The notes beneath the pieces are model-generated. The model was not told the origin of the DNA. It ran no database searches and saw only the letters and a program-made list of their open reading frames with translations. The position numbers and the translations under genes are program-made. From Sphingobacterium phlebotomi (GTDB taxonomy: Bacteria > Bacteroidota > Bacteroidia > Sphingobacteriales > Sphingobacteriaceae): a stretch of 64,000 bases of DNA. Positions within the stretch are counted from its first letter, which is position 1. The number at the start of each line of letters is the position of its first letter. The stretch is from the NCBI RefSeq assembly GCF_008180195.1, contig NZ_VTAV01000008.1:113334-177333 (forward strand), written 5' to 3'. This document shows positions 54,024 to 62,602 of this stretch, in pieces.

Positions 54024-54782
54024 TTAACCAATCAAGGAAAGTAATTGAACAATAAGCAACTCTTCGATAAACACGAGGAACATGGACGATACCACAGCGG
54101 CGTTGGCCGCTTTACCGACACCTTCTGTTCCTTTGGAAGAATAATATCCCACATAGGTACTTGCGAATCCAATGGTGAATCCAAAGACTACCGCCCGTAA
54201 TACCATAGCGAAAACATCTTTGGCTGCAATAGATTCGAAAACTTGCGTAAAAAAAGCTAAAATACTTAAATCGTCTTTGGTAGCAATACTCAAATACCCC
54301 CCCAATAAACCAATACCTGCTACATAAAAACAGAGCACCGGAATCATCGTTGTCGTGGCAATGATACGGCTCGTTATCAAGAATTTCGTAGGGTTTGTAC
54401 CAGACACTTCCATCGCGTCAATCTGCTCCGTCACGTTCATCGAACTCAACTCTGCTCCAATCTGGGAACCTACCTTGCCCGAAGCGATCAATGCTGTAAC
54501 TAAAGGCGCTAATGCCCGGACAATAGCAATGGATATTAAGTTCGGAAGCCAGGAAGTGGCACCAAAATCTTCGAGAGAAGGTCGCGATTGCTTGGTAAAT
54601 ACAAAGCCTACTATAAATCCCGTCAAACTAATCAATGGAAACGATTTCCACCCGATCTCGTAACATTGTCGGACAATCTCTTTAAATTCATAAGGAGGGG
54701 ATAACGCTTCCCGTAGGAAACTCATCATGAAGCGATGGATTCTGGCGAACTCGATAAGTAGTTTTTCTATTTTACGTCCCAT
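54024..54782 (-). CDS. ABC lipid transporter permease, MlaE-like
   Basis: 252 residues from the ATG at 54782. The in-frame TTG at 54803 overlaps the -7 box, so the ATG is preferred. Conserved MlaE core with ALIASGKVGSQIGAELSSMNVTEQIDAMEVSGTNP-type sequence (about 95-135) and five or so hydrophobic segments. First gene of the Mla-like operon. Confidence 0.93.
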   Translation of the reverse strand: MGRKIEKLLIEFARIHRFMMSFLREALSPPYEFKEIVRQCYEIGWKSFPLISLTGFIVGFVFTKQSRPSLEDFGATSWLPNLISIAIVRALAPLVTALIASGKVGSQIGAELSSMNVTEQIDAMEVSGTNPTKFLITSRIIATTTMIPVLCFYVAGIGLLGGYLSIATKDDLSILAFFTQVFESIAAKDVFAMVLRAVVFGFTIGFASTYVGYYSSKGTEGVGKAANAAVVSSMFLVFIEELLIVQLLSLIG

Positions 54783-54800
54783 TCCGAAAAAATCATCCGA

Positions 54801-54808
54801 CAAATGTA
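54801..54808 (-). promoter_or_regulatory. -7 box TACATTTG for the Mla-like operon
   Basis: Exact TAnnTTTG on the minus strand, 18 bp before the ATG at 54782, leader of about 12 nt. The box overlaps the TTG that would otherwise be the start codon, deciding the start. Confidence 0.5.
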
Positions 54809-54849
54809 CAAACTTTTATTTTTATATGATGTCATCAATGTGATGCTAG

Positions 54850-57492
54850 CTATGATTCGTTATGACTATCTTCTTTACGAATTGAAGTTGGTATCTCAGG
54901 AAGCACGGATGACGGAATTTCGGTGTAATATATTTCTTCTGACGCCTGAGGCGTGCTGGCGACGAGGAATGTCCCTTTTACCCGGGTGGAATTAAATATA
55001 TACAATGACCAAATCAACGCAAATATAATAGCACGGAAAGACTCGGAAATACCATCGTATACATTCGAGGATTGCTTAAAAATTATTGCCGCTAGGATCG
55101 TATCCAATACCACGAATACCAGCTGAAACATCAACAGAAAAAATAATGTTTGCGGAAAAATATCTCTTCTTTTCAGCATAAGATAAACACAATAGCCACA
55201 AAGGAAGATAATACCCGTATTACTTACAAATTCCAAAATAATAAGCATGACGTAAAGGAAAGGCGGCACACCGATATTGTATTGTAGAGCCGACCAAACA
55301 TCCTCTTTGAAAAATAACTGAACCATTCCCACAAAAAATGTCCGAAACAGCGTAGCAACTAAAACGATAAGCAAAACAATAAGCCAACCACCGATGCGGT
55401 CATATTGTAACTCATCATACATCGGAATCAATGATGTCGCTCCTTGTGGGTTGTAGAACTTCATTACCAAGATTGTAAACAACGCTAGTAAACCAACAAA
55501 ACCTGCCATTGCCCAAAAGTTGTTTTTTCCTTGCGTAGTGGATCCGACAACAAATCCATCATTATCCAAGTACACCGCCAAGGAAAATAACTCATGCTTA
55601 TTTGCAAAATCGGCGATGTATTGGTTTACATCGGCGACTTTCACATAGGTATCATGAGCACCTAATCGATAGGCTATTTTTAAAGTATCCTGTTGCGTCG
55701 TAATGGTTTTTCCAAAATAATAACTATCCCGATTCAAAAAGCTACTTTCTCTTAAAGGAGGGACAGCAATACCTTCTGGGTTGATAACATAGATATCGTG
55801 TTCTAAGGAAAGCGGGTATTGGAGGGCGATTGGCCCTATCCGCATGTCCGTCACATCCGGCAAATAATTGCTTAGGTTAGTCGAGTAAAGCGAGATAGCC
55901 CGTCTGTTGGAAAAAGCATCTGTTTCTGGAAAAGACTTAATATCATAGTACTCTTCCACATAAAATATATTGTTGAGCAAATCGTCTTCAAACGTTAGTG
56001 CAGATCGCTTTGTCAACTGTTTATAAAGACCCTGATAATATTGTACGTAAGATTTCTCTATTTGGTTCTTTGCAGTCTGTTTAAAATAGCTACGTATATT
56101 GTCTGCGTCAGTTCCTATATATATAGTAGAGACATCCAGCTGTGCACTTCCGTCCTTTTGTAGATAAAAACGCTCCTCCACACGTGTATTTCCAGCTACG
56201 ATATGTTCGGTATCCCGTAATTTTTCTCCTTTTTTTGCCCATAACACTTTCCCATAGAATGGAAAGTAGCGATTACGGATATTTCCACCTTGGTTCGGGA
56301 TGGTCGGATCGATATATTGTCCTCTTTCATCAATCGACACATAGAGGACAACGTGGTTAAAAGCTGATGGTGATGGAAGATAATCCTTTAAACCATATTC
56401 TTCATAAGAATTAACCAATACCAATGTACTCTCGATATCTTTCGATTTAAGCATGGCCCCCATCAATACAGACTTATCCTTACAATCGCCATATCTTTGT
56501 CTAAACACATTTTCGGGCGTATTTGCCCTATGTGAATATTCACCGACTTCAACTCCCATATAGCGAATTTCATTCTGCACAAAATCAGCGACCAGTTTCA
56601 AATATTCCGTAGAATCATCATTGGCATTTTCCCAAAGCTTTTCGACAAACTGCTGAAGCTCTCCCCCGTGTTTCAGTTCGGGAATAGGGTTTACATCAGC
56701 TGCCCATTTTGCGACATCCATCCAACCTTTAAACTCAGAGCATTCAATGCGTTGCCGGGTAGAATGCCAGAGCGGCGTATAAAACTCATAATCTACCTTT
56801 TCTGTACCGGCTATATCCCAGTAATACGAAGTTGAATTCCCTAAATCTTGTTGACTCGCCTGGGGAGCACCCACAAAACTCTTAAACCTCAGCTGTCTAT
56901 CTTTAGGAACAATATAATTTACATGAAGTGCGCCAATTGGCTCATAACTCTGTAAAAAATAAGTATCGAAGAACTTATTACCGAATACCGGGTTGAAACC
57001 TTTTAACGAATACGACATAACAATCTTGTCATCCTTCCGCAAATCTTCCAATAAAAGATAGGCTGAGTAGGTTCCGTTATAGATGGAGCGTGACAGTTCC
57101 GTTTCGGAGGCCATCAGTTTAAATTTATTCAAGTCCAATCTGTCCATTTGCTTACCTTCCCGCACAATATACAGTTCATGCAACGTAAGCGTTTGGTATT
57201 GTGGATCGAAGAATATATTTATCTGTCCAGCATTTTCGGTTCCGGCATTTTCGACAATTGTTTTCACCGTGCCATAAAAACGTGTTTGATTTGCTAAATT
57301 AACCTGATATTCGACTTTTTCGTAATAGTACCCATCGCTGATGTCTTCCAGATTAGGAAGTTCTGCTTGTTTATCTGATACGCGCAACCAGGCAGGCTTT
57401 TTAGCCTTCGTCAGTTTAGGTTCGGAAGCGTAGCTCATGTTTTGACTTAAAAAACAAAAGGCAAGCAGGTACAAAAAAGCATATAATTTCAT
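54850..57492 (-). CDS. DUF3857/transglutaminase-like protein with membrane C-terminus
   Basis: 880 residues, signal peptide MKLYAFLYLLAFCFLSQNMSYA-like at the start. DUF3857 beta domain (about 55-230), transglutaminase-like fold (about 275-400) with a Cys in RYGDCKDKSVLMGAML, His in SAFNHVVLYV and Asp in YIDPT, so the triad is complete. The C-terminal 200 residues hold about five membrane segments resembling DUF2569. Such proteins are common in Bacteroidota; substrate unknown. Preceded by its own -7 box. Confidence 0.87.
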   Translation of the reverse strand: MKLYAFLYLLAFCFLSQNMSYASEPKLTKAKKPAWLRVSDKQAELPNLEDISDGYYYEKVEYQVNLANQTRFYGTVKTIVENAGTENAGQINIFFDPQYQTLTLHELYIVREGKQMDRLDLNKFKLMASETELSRSIYNGTYSAYLLLEDLRKDDKIVMSYSLKGFNPVFGNKFFDTYFLQSYEPIGALHVNYIVPKDRQLRFKSFVGAPQASQQDLGNSTSYYWDIAGTEKVDYEFYTPLWHSTRQRIECSEFKGWMDVAKWAADVNPIPELKHGGELQQFVEKLWENANDDSTEYLKLVADFVQNEIRYMGVEVGEYSHRANTPENVFRQRYGDCKDKSVLMGAMLKSKDIESTLVLVNSYEEYGLKDYLPSPSAFNHVVLYVSIDERGQYIDPTIPNQGGNIRNRYFPFYGKVLWAKKGEKLRDTEHIVAGNTRVEERFYLQKDGSAQLDVSTIYIGTDADNIRSYFKQTAKNQIEKSYVQYYQGLYKQLTKRSALTFEDDLLNNIFYVEEYYDIKSFPETDAFSNRRAISLYSTNLSNYLPDVTDMRIGPIALQYPLSLEHDIYVINPEGIAVPPLRESSFLNRDSYYFGKTITTQQDTLKIAYRLGAHDTYVKVADVNQYIADFANKHELFSLAVYLDNDGFVVGSTTQGKNNFWAMAGFVGLLALFTILVMKFYNPQGATSLIPMYDELQYDRIGGWLIVLLIVLVATLFRTFFVGMVQLFFKEDVWSALQYNIGVPPFLYVMLIILEFVSNTGIIFLCGYCVYLMLKRRDIFPQTLFFLLMFQLVFVVLDTILAAIIFKQSSNVYDGISESFRAIIFALIWSLYIFNSTRVKGTFLVASTPQASEEIYYTEIPSSVLPEIPTSIRKEDSHNES

Positions 57493-57508
57493 TAGTCGTT
57501 AGTTTTCC

Positions 57509-57516
57509 CAAACTTA
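57509..57516 (-). promoter_or_regulatory. -7 box TAAGTTTG for the DUF3857 gene
   Basis: Exact TAnnTTTG on the minus strand, 17 bp before the ATG at 57492, leader about 10 nt. Confidence 0.5.
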
Positions 57517-57624
57517 CATAAAAAAGGGGAATTAGTAGCGGAATTAAACCTTTCTAATTACTATGCAGTCATAATAATAAAGTAATAAAAGAACGAGAAG
57601 GTTTTACTATAAAAGACGAAGATC

Positions 57625-59082
57625 ATGAGAAGCATAAAAACACCCACACTACTTATTGCACTAATGGCGTTTGCTTTTAGTGTCTTCTCAAATAAACAAG
57701 TGTCTGCTCAACCTCACGGTTCGGTTTCATTTGATTTATTTTACGATGAATTATCGCCCTATGGGCATTGGGATCGTGACGCTACTTATGGCGACATTTG
57801 GTTTCCTAGAGCGGAAGCTAATTTTCGTCCGTACGGCACGAACGGTTATTGGACGATGACCGAATATGGTAATACTTGGGTATCCAACTACGACTGGGGA
57901 TGGGCACCGTTCCATTACGGACGTTGGGTATATACCAACCATCGTGGTTGGGGATGGATTCCAGGTTATGAATGGGGACCTGCTTGGGTAGATTGGAGAA
58001 GTGGTGGTGGATATTACGGATGGGCGCCTATGGCTCCATCGGTAGGCGTTACCGTTTCTGTTGGTTTACCGCTTAATTTATGGGTATTTCTTCCGGTACG
58101 ACGTATTTACGACCCGTATATCCATCGTCATTGGTCATATGGTCAACGTGCTATTTATAACCGCACAACGATTATCAACAACACCTATATCGTGAATAAC
58201 AACCGTTATTATGGCGGTCCGGCTCGTCGAGATATCGAACGCAATATTGGTCGACGGGTTAATGTTCGAAATGTTCGCACGACGGAACGTCCCGGACGCT
58301 CACAAGTGGACCGTCGTTCGGTATCCATTTACCGTCCGGATAGAGCAACTAGCAGTCGTAATAACCAAAATGCGGTACGTGCAACGGAGTCGAATCGCAA
58401 CACACGTGCTGCGCAATCAAATACGAGCAGACCGGAGCGTTACATCGGTGATAATCCGAACCGTACCAATAGTAATCAACGTGCAACAGGAAGCACCACA
58501 ACACGTGGCAATACGACGTCCAACCGCACTCAAAATCAAAATGCGACACGGACACCGAATACAAGCAGTCGTTCTACCTCCAGTAATCGCGAAGGTACAA
58601 CGACTCAGCGTCAAACACGTTCAAACGAACAACGGTCGAATGTTAACCGCAGTTCAACACAACGGAATCAGAACACGACACAACCGCGGAGTCAGCAGTC
58701 GAATACACGGGCTACGCAACAACGCAGTGAGGTAAACCGGAGAACAACCACGCAACCGCAACAAAATAACCGCAGTAATGTGCAACGCTCTACGCCTAGT
58801 CGTTCGCAAACGCCTTCGCGCAGTAGCCGCCCAGCTCGTCAGAGCGCACCTTCGGGTAATGTGTATCAAACGAGTCAACGAAGCAGTGCACCAGCACAGG
58901 TTAACCGGTCGAGCAGTAGTTCCTCTAGTAGACCCAGCGTACAACGGAGCAGCAGTTCCTCTTCGCGAAGTAGTGGTGCCGTTTCACGGGGTAGCAGCGG
59001 TTCATCTTCACGAGGCTCGGCAACATCTAGCGGCAGAAGCAACAGCAGTCGTTCTTCTTCGTCTACGCGTGGAAGCAGATAA
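57625..59082 (+). CDS. Exported DUF6600-like protein with arginine-rich, lysine-free tail
   Basis: 485 residues. Signal peptide ends near VSAQP. Residues about 35-150 are Trp/Tyr/Gly-rich (SPYGHWDRD, WGWAPFHYGRW, GWGWIPGYEWGP), the pattern of DUF6600-type proteins. From about 200 to the end the sequence is disordered, made of Arg, Ser, Thr, Asn and Gln, strongly basic but without a single lysine. A DNA-, polysaccharide- or envelope-binding role is possible. Divergent from the DUF3857 gene and followed by a terminator. Confidence 0.8.
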   Translation: MRSIKTPTLLIALMAFAFSVFSNKQVSAQPHGSVSFDLFYDELSPYGHWDRDATYGDIWFPRAEANFRPYGTNGYWTMTEYGNTWVSNYDWGWAPFHYGRWVYTNHRGWGWIPGYEWGPAWVDWRSGGGYYGWAPMAPSVGVTVSVGLPLNLWVFLPVRRIYDPYIHRHWSYGQRAIYNRTTIINNTYIVNNNRYYGGPARRDIERNIGRRVNVRNVRTTERPGRSQVDRRSVSIYRPDRATSSRNNQNAVRATESNRNTRAAQSNTSRPERYIGDNPNRTNSNQRATGSTTTRGNTTSNRTQNQNATRTPNTSSRSTSSNREGTTTQRQTRSNEQRSNVNRSSTQRNQNTTQPRSQQSNTRATQQRSEVNRRTTTQPQQNNRSNVQRSTPSRSQTPSRSSRPARQSAPSGNVYQTSQRSSAPAQVNRSSSSSSSRPSVQRSSSSSSRSSGAVSRGSSGSSSRGSATSSGRSNSSRSSSSTRGSR

Positions 59083-59116
59083 AAACTTTCTATTTATATT
59101 GAAGCAATGAAAAGAT

Positions 59117-59157
59117 AGCCTCCTGTTTGCATCGGCAAAACAGGGGGCTTCTTTTTA
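59117..59157 (+). terminator. Rho-independent terminator
   Basis: AGCCTCCTGTTT (59117-59128) pairs with AAACAGGGGGCT (59138-59149, one G-T pair), followed by TTCTTTTT. It is 35 bp after the arginine-rich protein gene and ends that unit before pncB. Confidence 0.9.
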
Positions 59158-59211
59158 TGTAATTAATTAAATTCGTTAACTTCACTCTAATTTTATATAA
59201 AAGACTTTTAC

Positions 59212-60384
59212 ATGGCAACACTCTCTTCCATTCTCGATAACGACTTCTACAAATTTACCATGCAATTTGCCGCAAGCAAATTGTTCCCTAAAGCACAAGC
59301 TCGATACCAGTTCATTAATCGGGGACAACACAGCTTTCCCGAAGGTTTTGACAAGCTGCTTAAAGAGGCGATAAACGAGATGGCAAGCCTTAAGCTCACC
59401 AAAGCCGAGAAAGAATTTTTACGCACCAAATGCCCTTATATCGATCCTACTTACCTGGATTTCCTACAAGGTTATCGTTATGATCCGGAGGAAGTCCAGG
59501 TAACGCAAACAGGCGGAGAACTAACTGTTACCATCGCAGGATATTGGTACAGAACCATCCTTTGGGAAGTTCCGATCATGTCATTGATCTGCGAATTGTA
59601 TTACGAAGTGGGTGGTTTATCCCGTATCCCCAACGACGAGGTTTGTCAAATCGTGGAAGGGAAAATGGAAAAATACGATAAACTGAACATTACGATTGCC
59701 GATTTCGGCACCAGGCGTCGCCATTCGTATGAAGTACACGATCTGGTTATCCGTACCCTTAAAAACCAACCATCTAAAACTTTTATTGGCACATCCAACG
59801 TACACTTTGCCATGAAATACGAGACGACACCGATTGGCACCCATGCCCATGAATGGTTTATGTTTCATGCCGCTAAATATGGATACAAAATGGCAAATTT
59901 GCTTGGACTGGAGCACTGGGCGGATGTCTATCGAGGTGACTTAGGTATCGCTCTTTCAGATACCTATACAACGGAGGTGTTCTTCAAACAATTCGACAAA
60001 AAATTATCCAAACTATTTGACGGCGTGCGGCACGACAGCGGTGATCCGATTACCTTTGCCGAAATGACCATTGAACATTATAAAAGACAGGGAATAGATC
60101 CCGAATCGAAGACCATCATTTTTTCCGATGGACTCGATTACGATAAGGTCGAAAATATAGTCGGTTTTTGTGAAGGTAAAATCGGCCATTCGTTCGGGAT
60201 AGGAACGGATTTCACAAATGATGTAGGTTTAACGCGCATGAATATCGTGTTGAAGATGGTGGAGGCCAAACCCGAAGATGGGGATTGGACAGCCGTCATT
60301 AAACTTTCCGATGAACCCGGCAAACATACCGGAGCCCCAGACGAAATCGCCATTGCCAAACAAATATTGAAAATAGAAGATTGA
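59212..60384 (+). CDS. pncB: Nicotinate phosphoribosyltransferase
   Basis: 390 residues, usual length for the PncB family that makes nicotinate mononucleotide from nicotinate and PRPP in NAD salvage. Conserved segments: DNDFYKFTMQFAA at the N-terminus, FIGTSNVHFAMKY, THAHEWFM and GVRHDSGDP. The stop TGA overlaps the start ATG of the next gene (TGATG), so the two are coupled. Confidence 0.95.
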   Translation: MATLSSILDNDFYKFTMQFAASKLFPKAQARYQFINRGQHSFPEGFDKLLKEAINEMASLKLTKAEKEFLRTKCPYIDPTYLDFLQGYRYDPEEVQVTQTGGELTVTIAGYWYRTILWEVPIMSLICELYYEVGGLSRIPNDEVCQIVEGKMEKYDKLNITIADFGTRRRHSYEVHDLVIRTLKNQPSKTFIGTSNVHFAMKYETTPIGTHAHEWFMFHAAKYGYKMANLLGLEHWADVYRGDLGIALSDTYTTEVFFKQFDKKLSKLFDGVRHDSGDPITFAEMTIEHYKRQGIDPESKTIIFSDGLDYDKVENIVGFCEGKIGHSFGIGTDFTNDVGLTRMNIVLKMVEAKPEDGDWTAVIKLSDEPGKHTGAPDEIAIAKQILKIED

Positions 60385-61088
60385 TGGAGCGCGACGTATA
60401 TGGAGAAGCCTTGTATGATTTTCACGTGCTTCAAGAATTAAAAGACACCTTATTACTACACAGCAGTTATGGTGATATAGAAGAAATGCCTATTGAGGTC
60501 TTTTTCCGAGCGGAAGATGACTTCCCCGAATTGGAACATATTGCGCTGGCTCTTTGCGACGGGCATGTATTGGATGTGGGAGCAGGTGTCGGTAGCCATG
60601 CCCTATATCTACAAGATAAGGGTTTTCAGGTAGATGCTTTGGAAATCTCAGGATCTGCTTGCAGTATCATGAAGCAACGCGGCGTCCAGCACATCATTCA
60701 ACATGATTTCTTTGCGTTGAAGGAAGGAAATTATGATACCCTTCTTTTCTTGATGAATGGAATTGGTCTCGCAGGAACAATAACAGGTTTACGGGAATTA
60801 CTCCGCCACAGTAAAAAATTGCTTTCTGATAAAGGGCAACTACTCTTCGATTCGTCCGATATCTCCTATTTGTATGAGGAATACCGCATCCCCAAACCGG
60901 AACATTATTTTGGTGAAATCCGTTTCCAGTACGAATACAAAGGAAACGTGGGGAAGTCTTTTCATTGGTTGTACATTGATCAGCAGGAATTGATTAAAAT
61001 CGCCCACGAAGAAGGCTGGGTGGTGCAGATTCTTTTTGAAGACGAGGATGATCAATACTTGGTGCGGATGGAGCCGCGGAAGCAATAA
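60384..61088 (+). CDS. Class I SAM-dependent methyltransferase
   Basis: 234 residues from the ATG at 60384. The SAM-binding motif I is VLDVGAGVGSHALYL (about 65-80), with DALEIS as motif II. Substrate unknown; small-molecule methylation is likely from the fold. Coupled to pncB by a one-base overlap. Converges with the fibronectin-like gene, 11 bp apart. Confidence 0.9.
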   Translation: MERDVYGEALYDFHVLQELKDTLLLHSSYGDIEEMPIEVFFRAEDDFPELEHIALALCDGHVLDVGAGVGSHALYLQDKGFQVDALEISGSACSIMKQRGVQHIIQHDFFALKEGNYDTLLFLMNGIGLAGTITGLRELLRHSKKLLSDKGQLLFDSSDISYLYEEYRIPKPEHYFGEIRFQYEYKGNVGKSFHWLYIDQQELIKIAHEEGWVVQILFEDEDDQYLVRMEPRKQ

Positions 61089-61099
61089 GACAAATATCT

Positions 61100-61729
61100 T
61101 TAACGCACCATAAACATGACGGTAGGCGTCCACGGGCTACAACCATGCTTATTTCGCGCACAAACTCTAAAATAGATATACTGACCCGGTGGAAACCCTT
61201 CCTGATAGGCTTTGAAAGAGCGAGAGGTTGTCTGTATCTCTCCCCATACTGGCTGGTTATCGTCATCTACTTCCATGGCAAAACAATAGTCATACAACAT
61301 ATCCCGCCCGACAGGTTGGAAACCAAAAGCTACCTCGCCACTTTTTCTGCCATCCGTCAGAAAAGGAGAACCAGGCGTATCGGGCACACCTCCCTTCCGT
61401 TTCCGATTCAACACGGGGAACCCTGAGCTATACAACTTCGCCAGATTCCCCTCACTCACCACATTGACATAGAACACCAGTTCTTGCAACAGATCGCTAA
61501 GCTTTTTCTTGCTTTCCCGCTTTTCCGTCTTCACCAGCCTACTTCCTCCTGCCGATTCTACCACTTTTTGGTAGTAGTTCGCATAAGCTTCTTCTATTTC
61601 TGCAATAGTTGGTGTTGGATCAACAAAAATAGCCGATTCTTTCATGCAACGAATAATCCAGGAAACTGTCACCACCAGTTTTTCATCGGCATAACGGAAA
61701 AAATTAGCTTTTGCACGTATATACTTCAT
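61100..61729 (-). CDS. Fibronectin type III-like protein next to the 21-bp repeat array
   Basis: 209 residues from the ATG at 61729 (a GTG 23 codons earlier is in frame). No signal peptide. The N-terminal half is helical (EIEEAYANYYQKVVESAGG), the C-terminal about 90 residues look like a fibronectin III domain ending GQYIYFRVCARNKHGCSPW. I recognise the type as a conserved Sphingobacteriales protein without known function. Its first codons lie in the same 21-bp register as the upstream array. Confidence 0.65.
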   Translation of the reverse strand: MKYIRAKANFFRYADEKLVVTVSWIIRCMKESAIFVDPTPTIAEIEEAYANYYQKVVESAGGSRLVKTEKRESKKKLSDLLQELVFYVNVVSEGNLAKLYSSGFPVLNRKRKGGVPDTPGSPFLTDGRKSGEVAFGFQPVGRDMLYDYCFAMEVDDDNQPVWGEIQTTSRSFKAYQEGFPPGQYIYFRVCARNKHGCSPWTPTVMFMVR

Positions 61730-61741
61730 ATAAGCATGAAT

Positions 61742-62602
61742 AGGATTCGTAATAAGATAGCACTTCTCCCAAAGATAAGAAATACAAAGAGATTTCACAA
61801 CGGTACTAAGACGTTAGTCCTTAACGTAAAGAGGAACAAATTTAAACTAAATAGAAACGACAATAGTGTAATGACGGCTGCATCCAAACCAATGAAAAAC
61901 AAGCTTGAATCAAATAGCGTCAACAGCGGAATAACGACATATGTTTTTACAGCGAAGACATACAAGCGTGAACCAAATCGGAACAAAAATGTCTTAAAGA
62001 GGTATGCCAACATATTGCTCACGAACAAGTTTAAGTCAGACACGCATGACAATAACGTAAAGCGTATTGCTTCCAGAGCAACGCAGAACAAGTCCGAACT
62101 AAACAGGAACAGCAAGGACATAACGGGGGACTAATTTGCTGAAAAGACGAACTGAAACATGCTCATGCTACGTAACATGCCTTAAAAGAAATATGGAAAT
62201 AACTAAAAAGCAATACTGTTTAAGTCAAAGTCAAACGAAATTTCGGTATAATCAATTCTCTATTTTTCTTATCCGCATCTATCTTTTCTATTTCAGAACG
62301 CTTTTAGTAACAATCCGAACGGGTTTAGTGAAAGCTGAGCCGATAAAATTGTTTTTTCATTACACATCATGTCTCTCGTGAATAAATACAAGACAAAAAC
62401 GATGTATTGGACAAAACATCCGAAACACAATGAAAATTATTGTGACGCTTCCGTTAAAAAAGTGTTCCGCGATCGCAGAAATCTGTTCGGGATGAATATA
62501 AAACCAGTTGCATTTACGCCAAATTTGTTCGCTTTTATCGCAAAAGCATTCGAGTTTATTGCGAAAGCGTTCGAGTTTACTTCCATGTTACGTAGCAAAA
62601 AT
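61742..62602. repeat. About 41 degenerate 21-bp units with dyad-symmetric core
   Basis: The whole gap between the fibronectin-like gene and serS follows one 21-bp register without any insertion or deletion. Fourteen GAAC or GTTC tetramers occur here; twelve start at the same phase (61834, 61981, 62023, 62086, 62107, 62149, 62296, 62317, 62464, 62485, 62527, 62569) and the other two (61970, 62096) share a second phase. Flanking AAA and TTT make the core AAANNNGWWCNNNTTT, which is palindromic. Both strands contain stops in every frame, so it is not one gene. No known family matches. Confidence 0.8.
62166..62597. repeat. 14-bp inverted repeat inside the array
   Basis: TGCTACGTAACATG (62166-62179) and its exact reverse complement CATGTTACGTAGCA (62584-62597) lie 404 bp apart. 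The arms are near-palindromic themselves. The right arm is in the last unit, right next to the serS stop. Confidence 0.6.

Noticed and set aside
58211..59110. Long frames in the arginine-rich tail region on both strands
   Set aside because: Low-complexity codon repeats keep other frames open; the + frame from 57625 has a signal peptide and a structured domain.
61742..62602. CRISPR array
   Set aside because: Units are 21 bp, diverged, without identical repeats or unique spacers, and no cas genes lie nearby.
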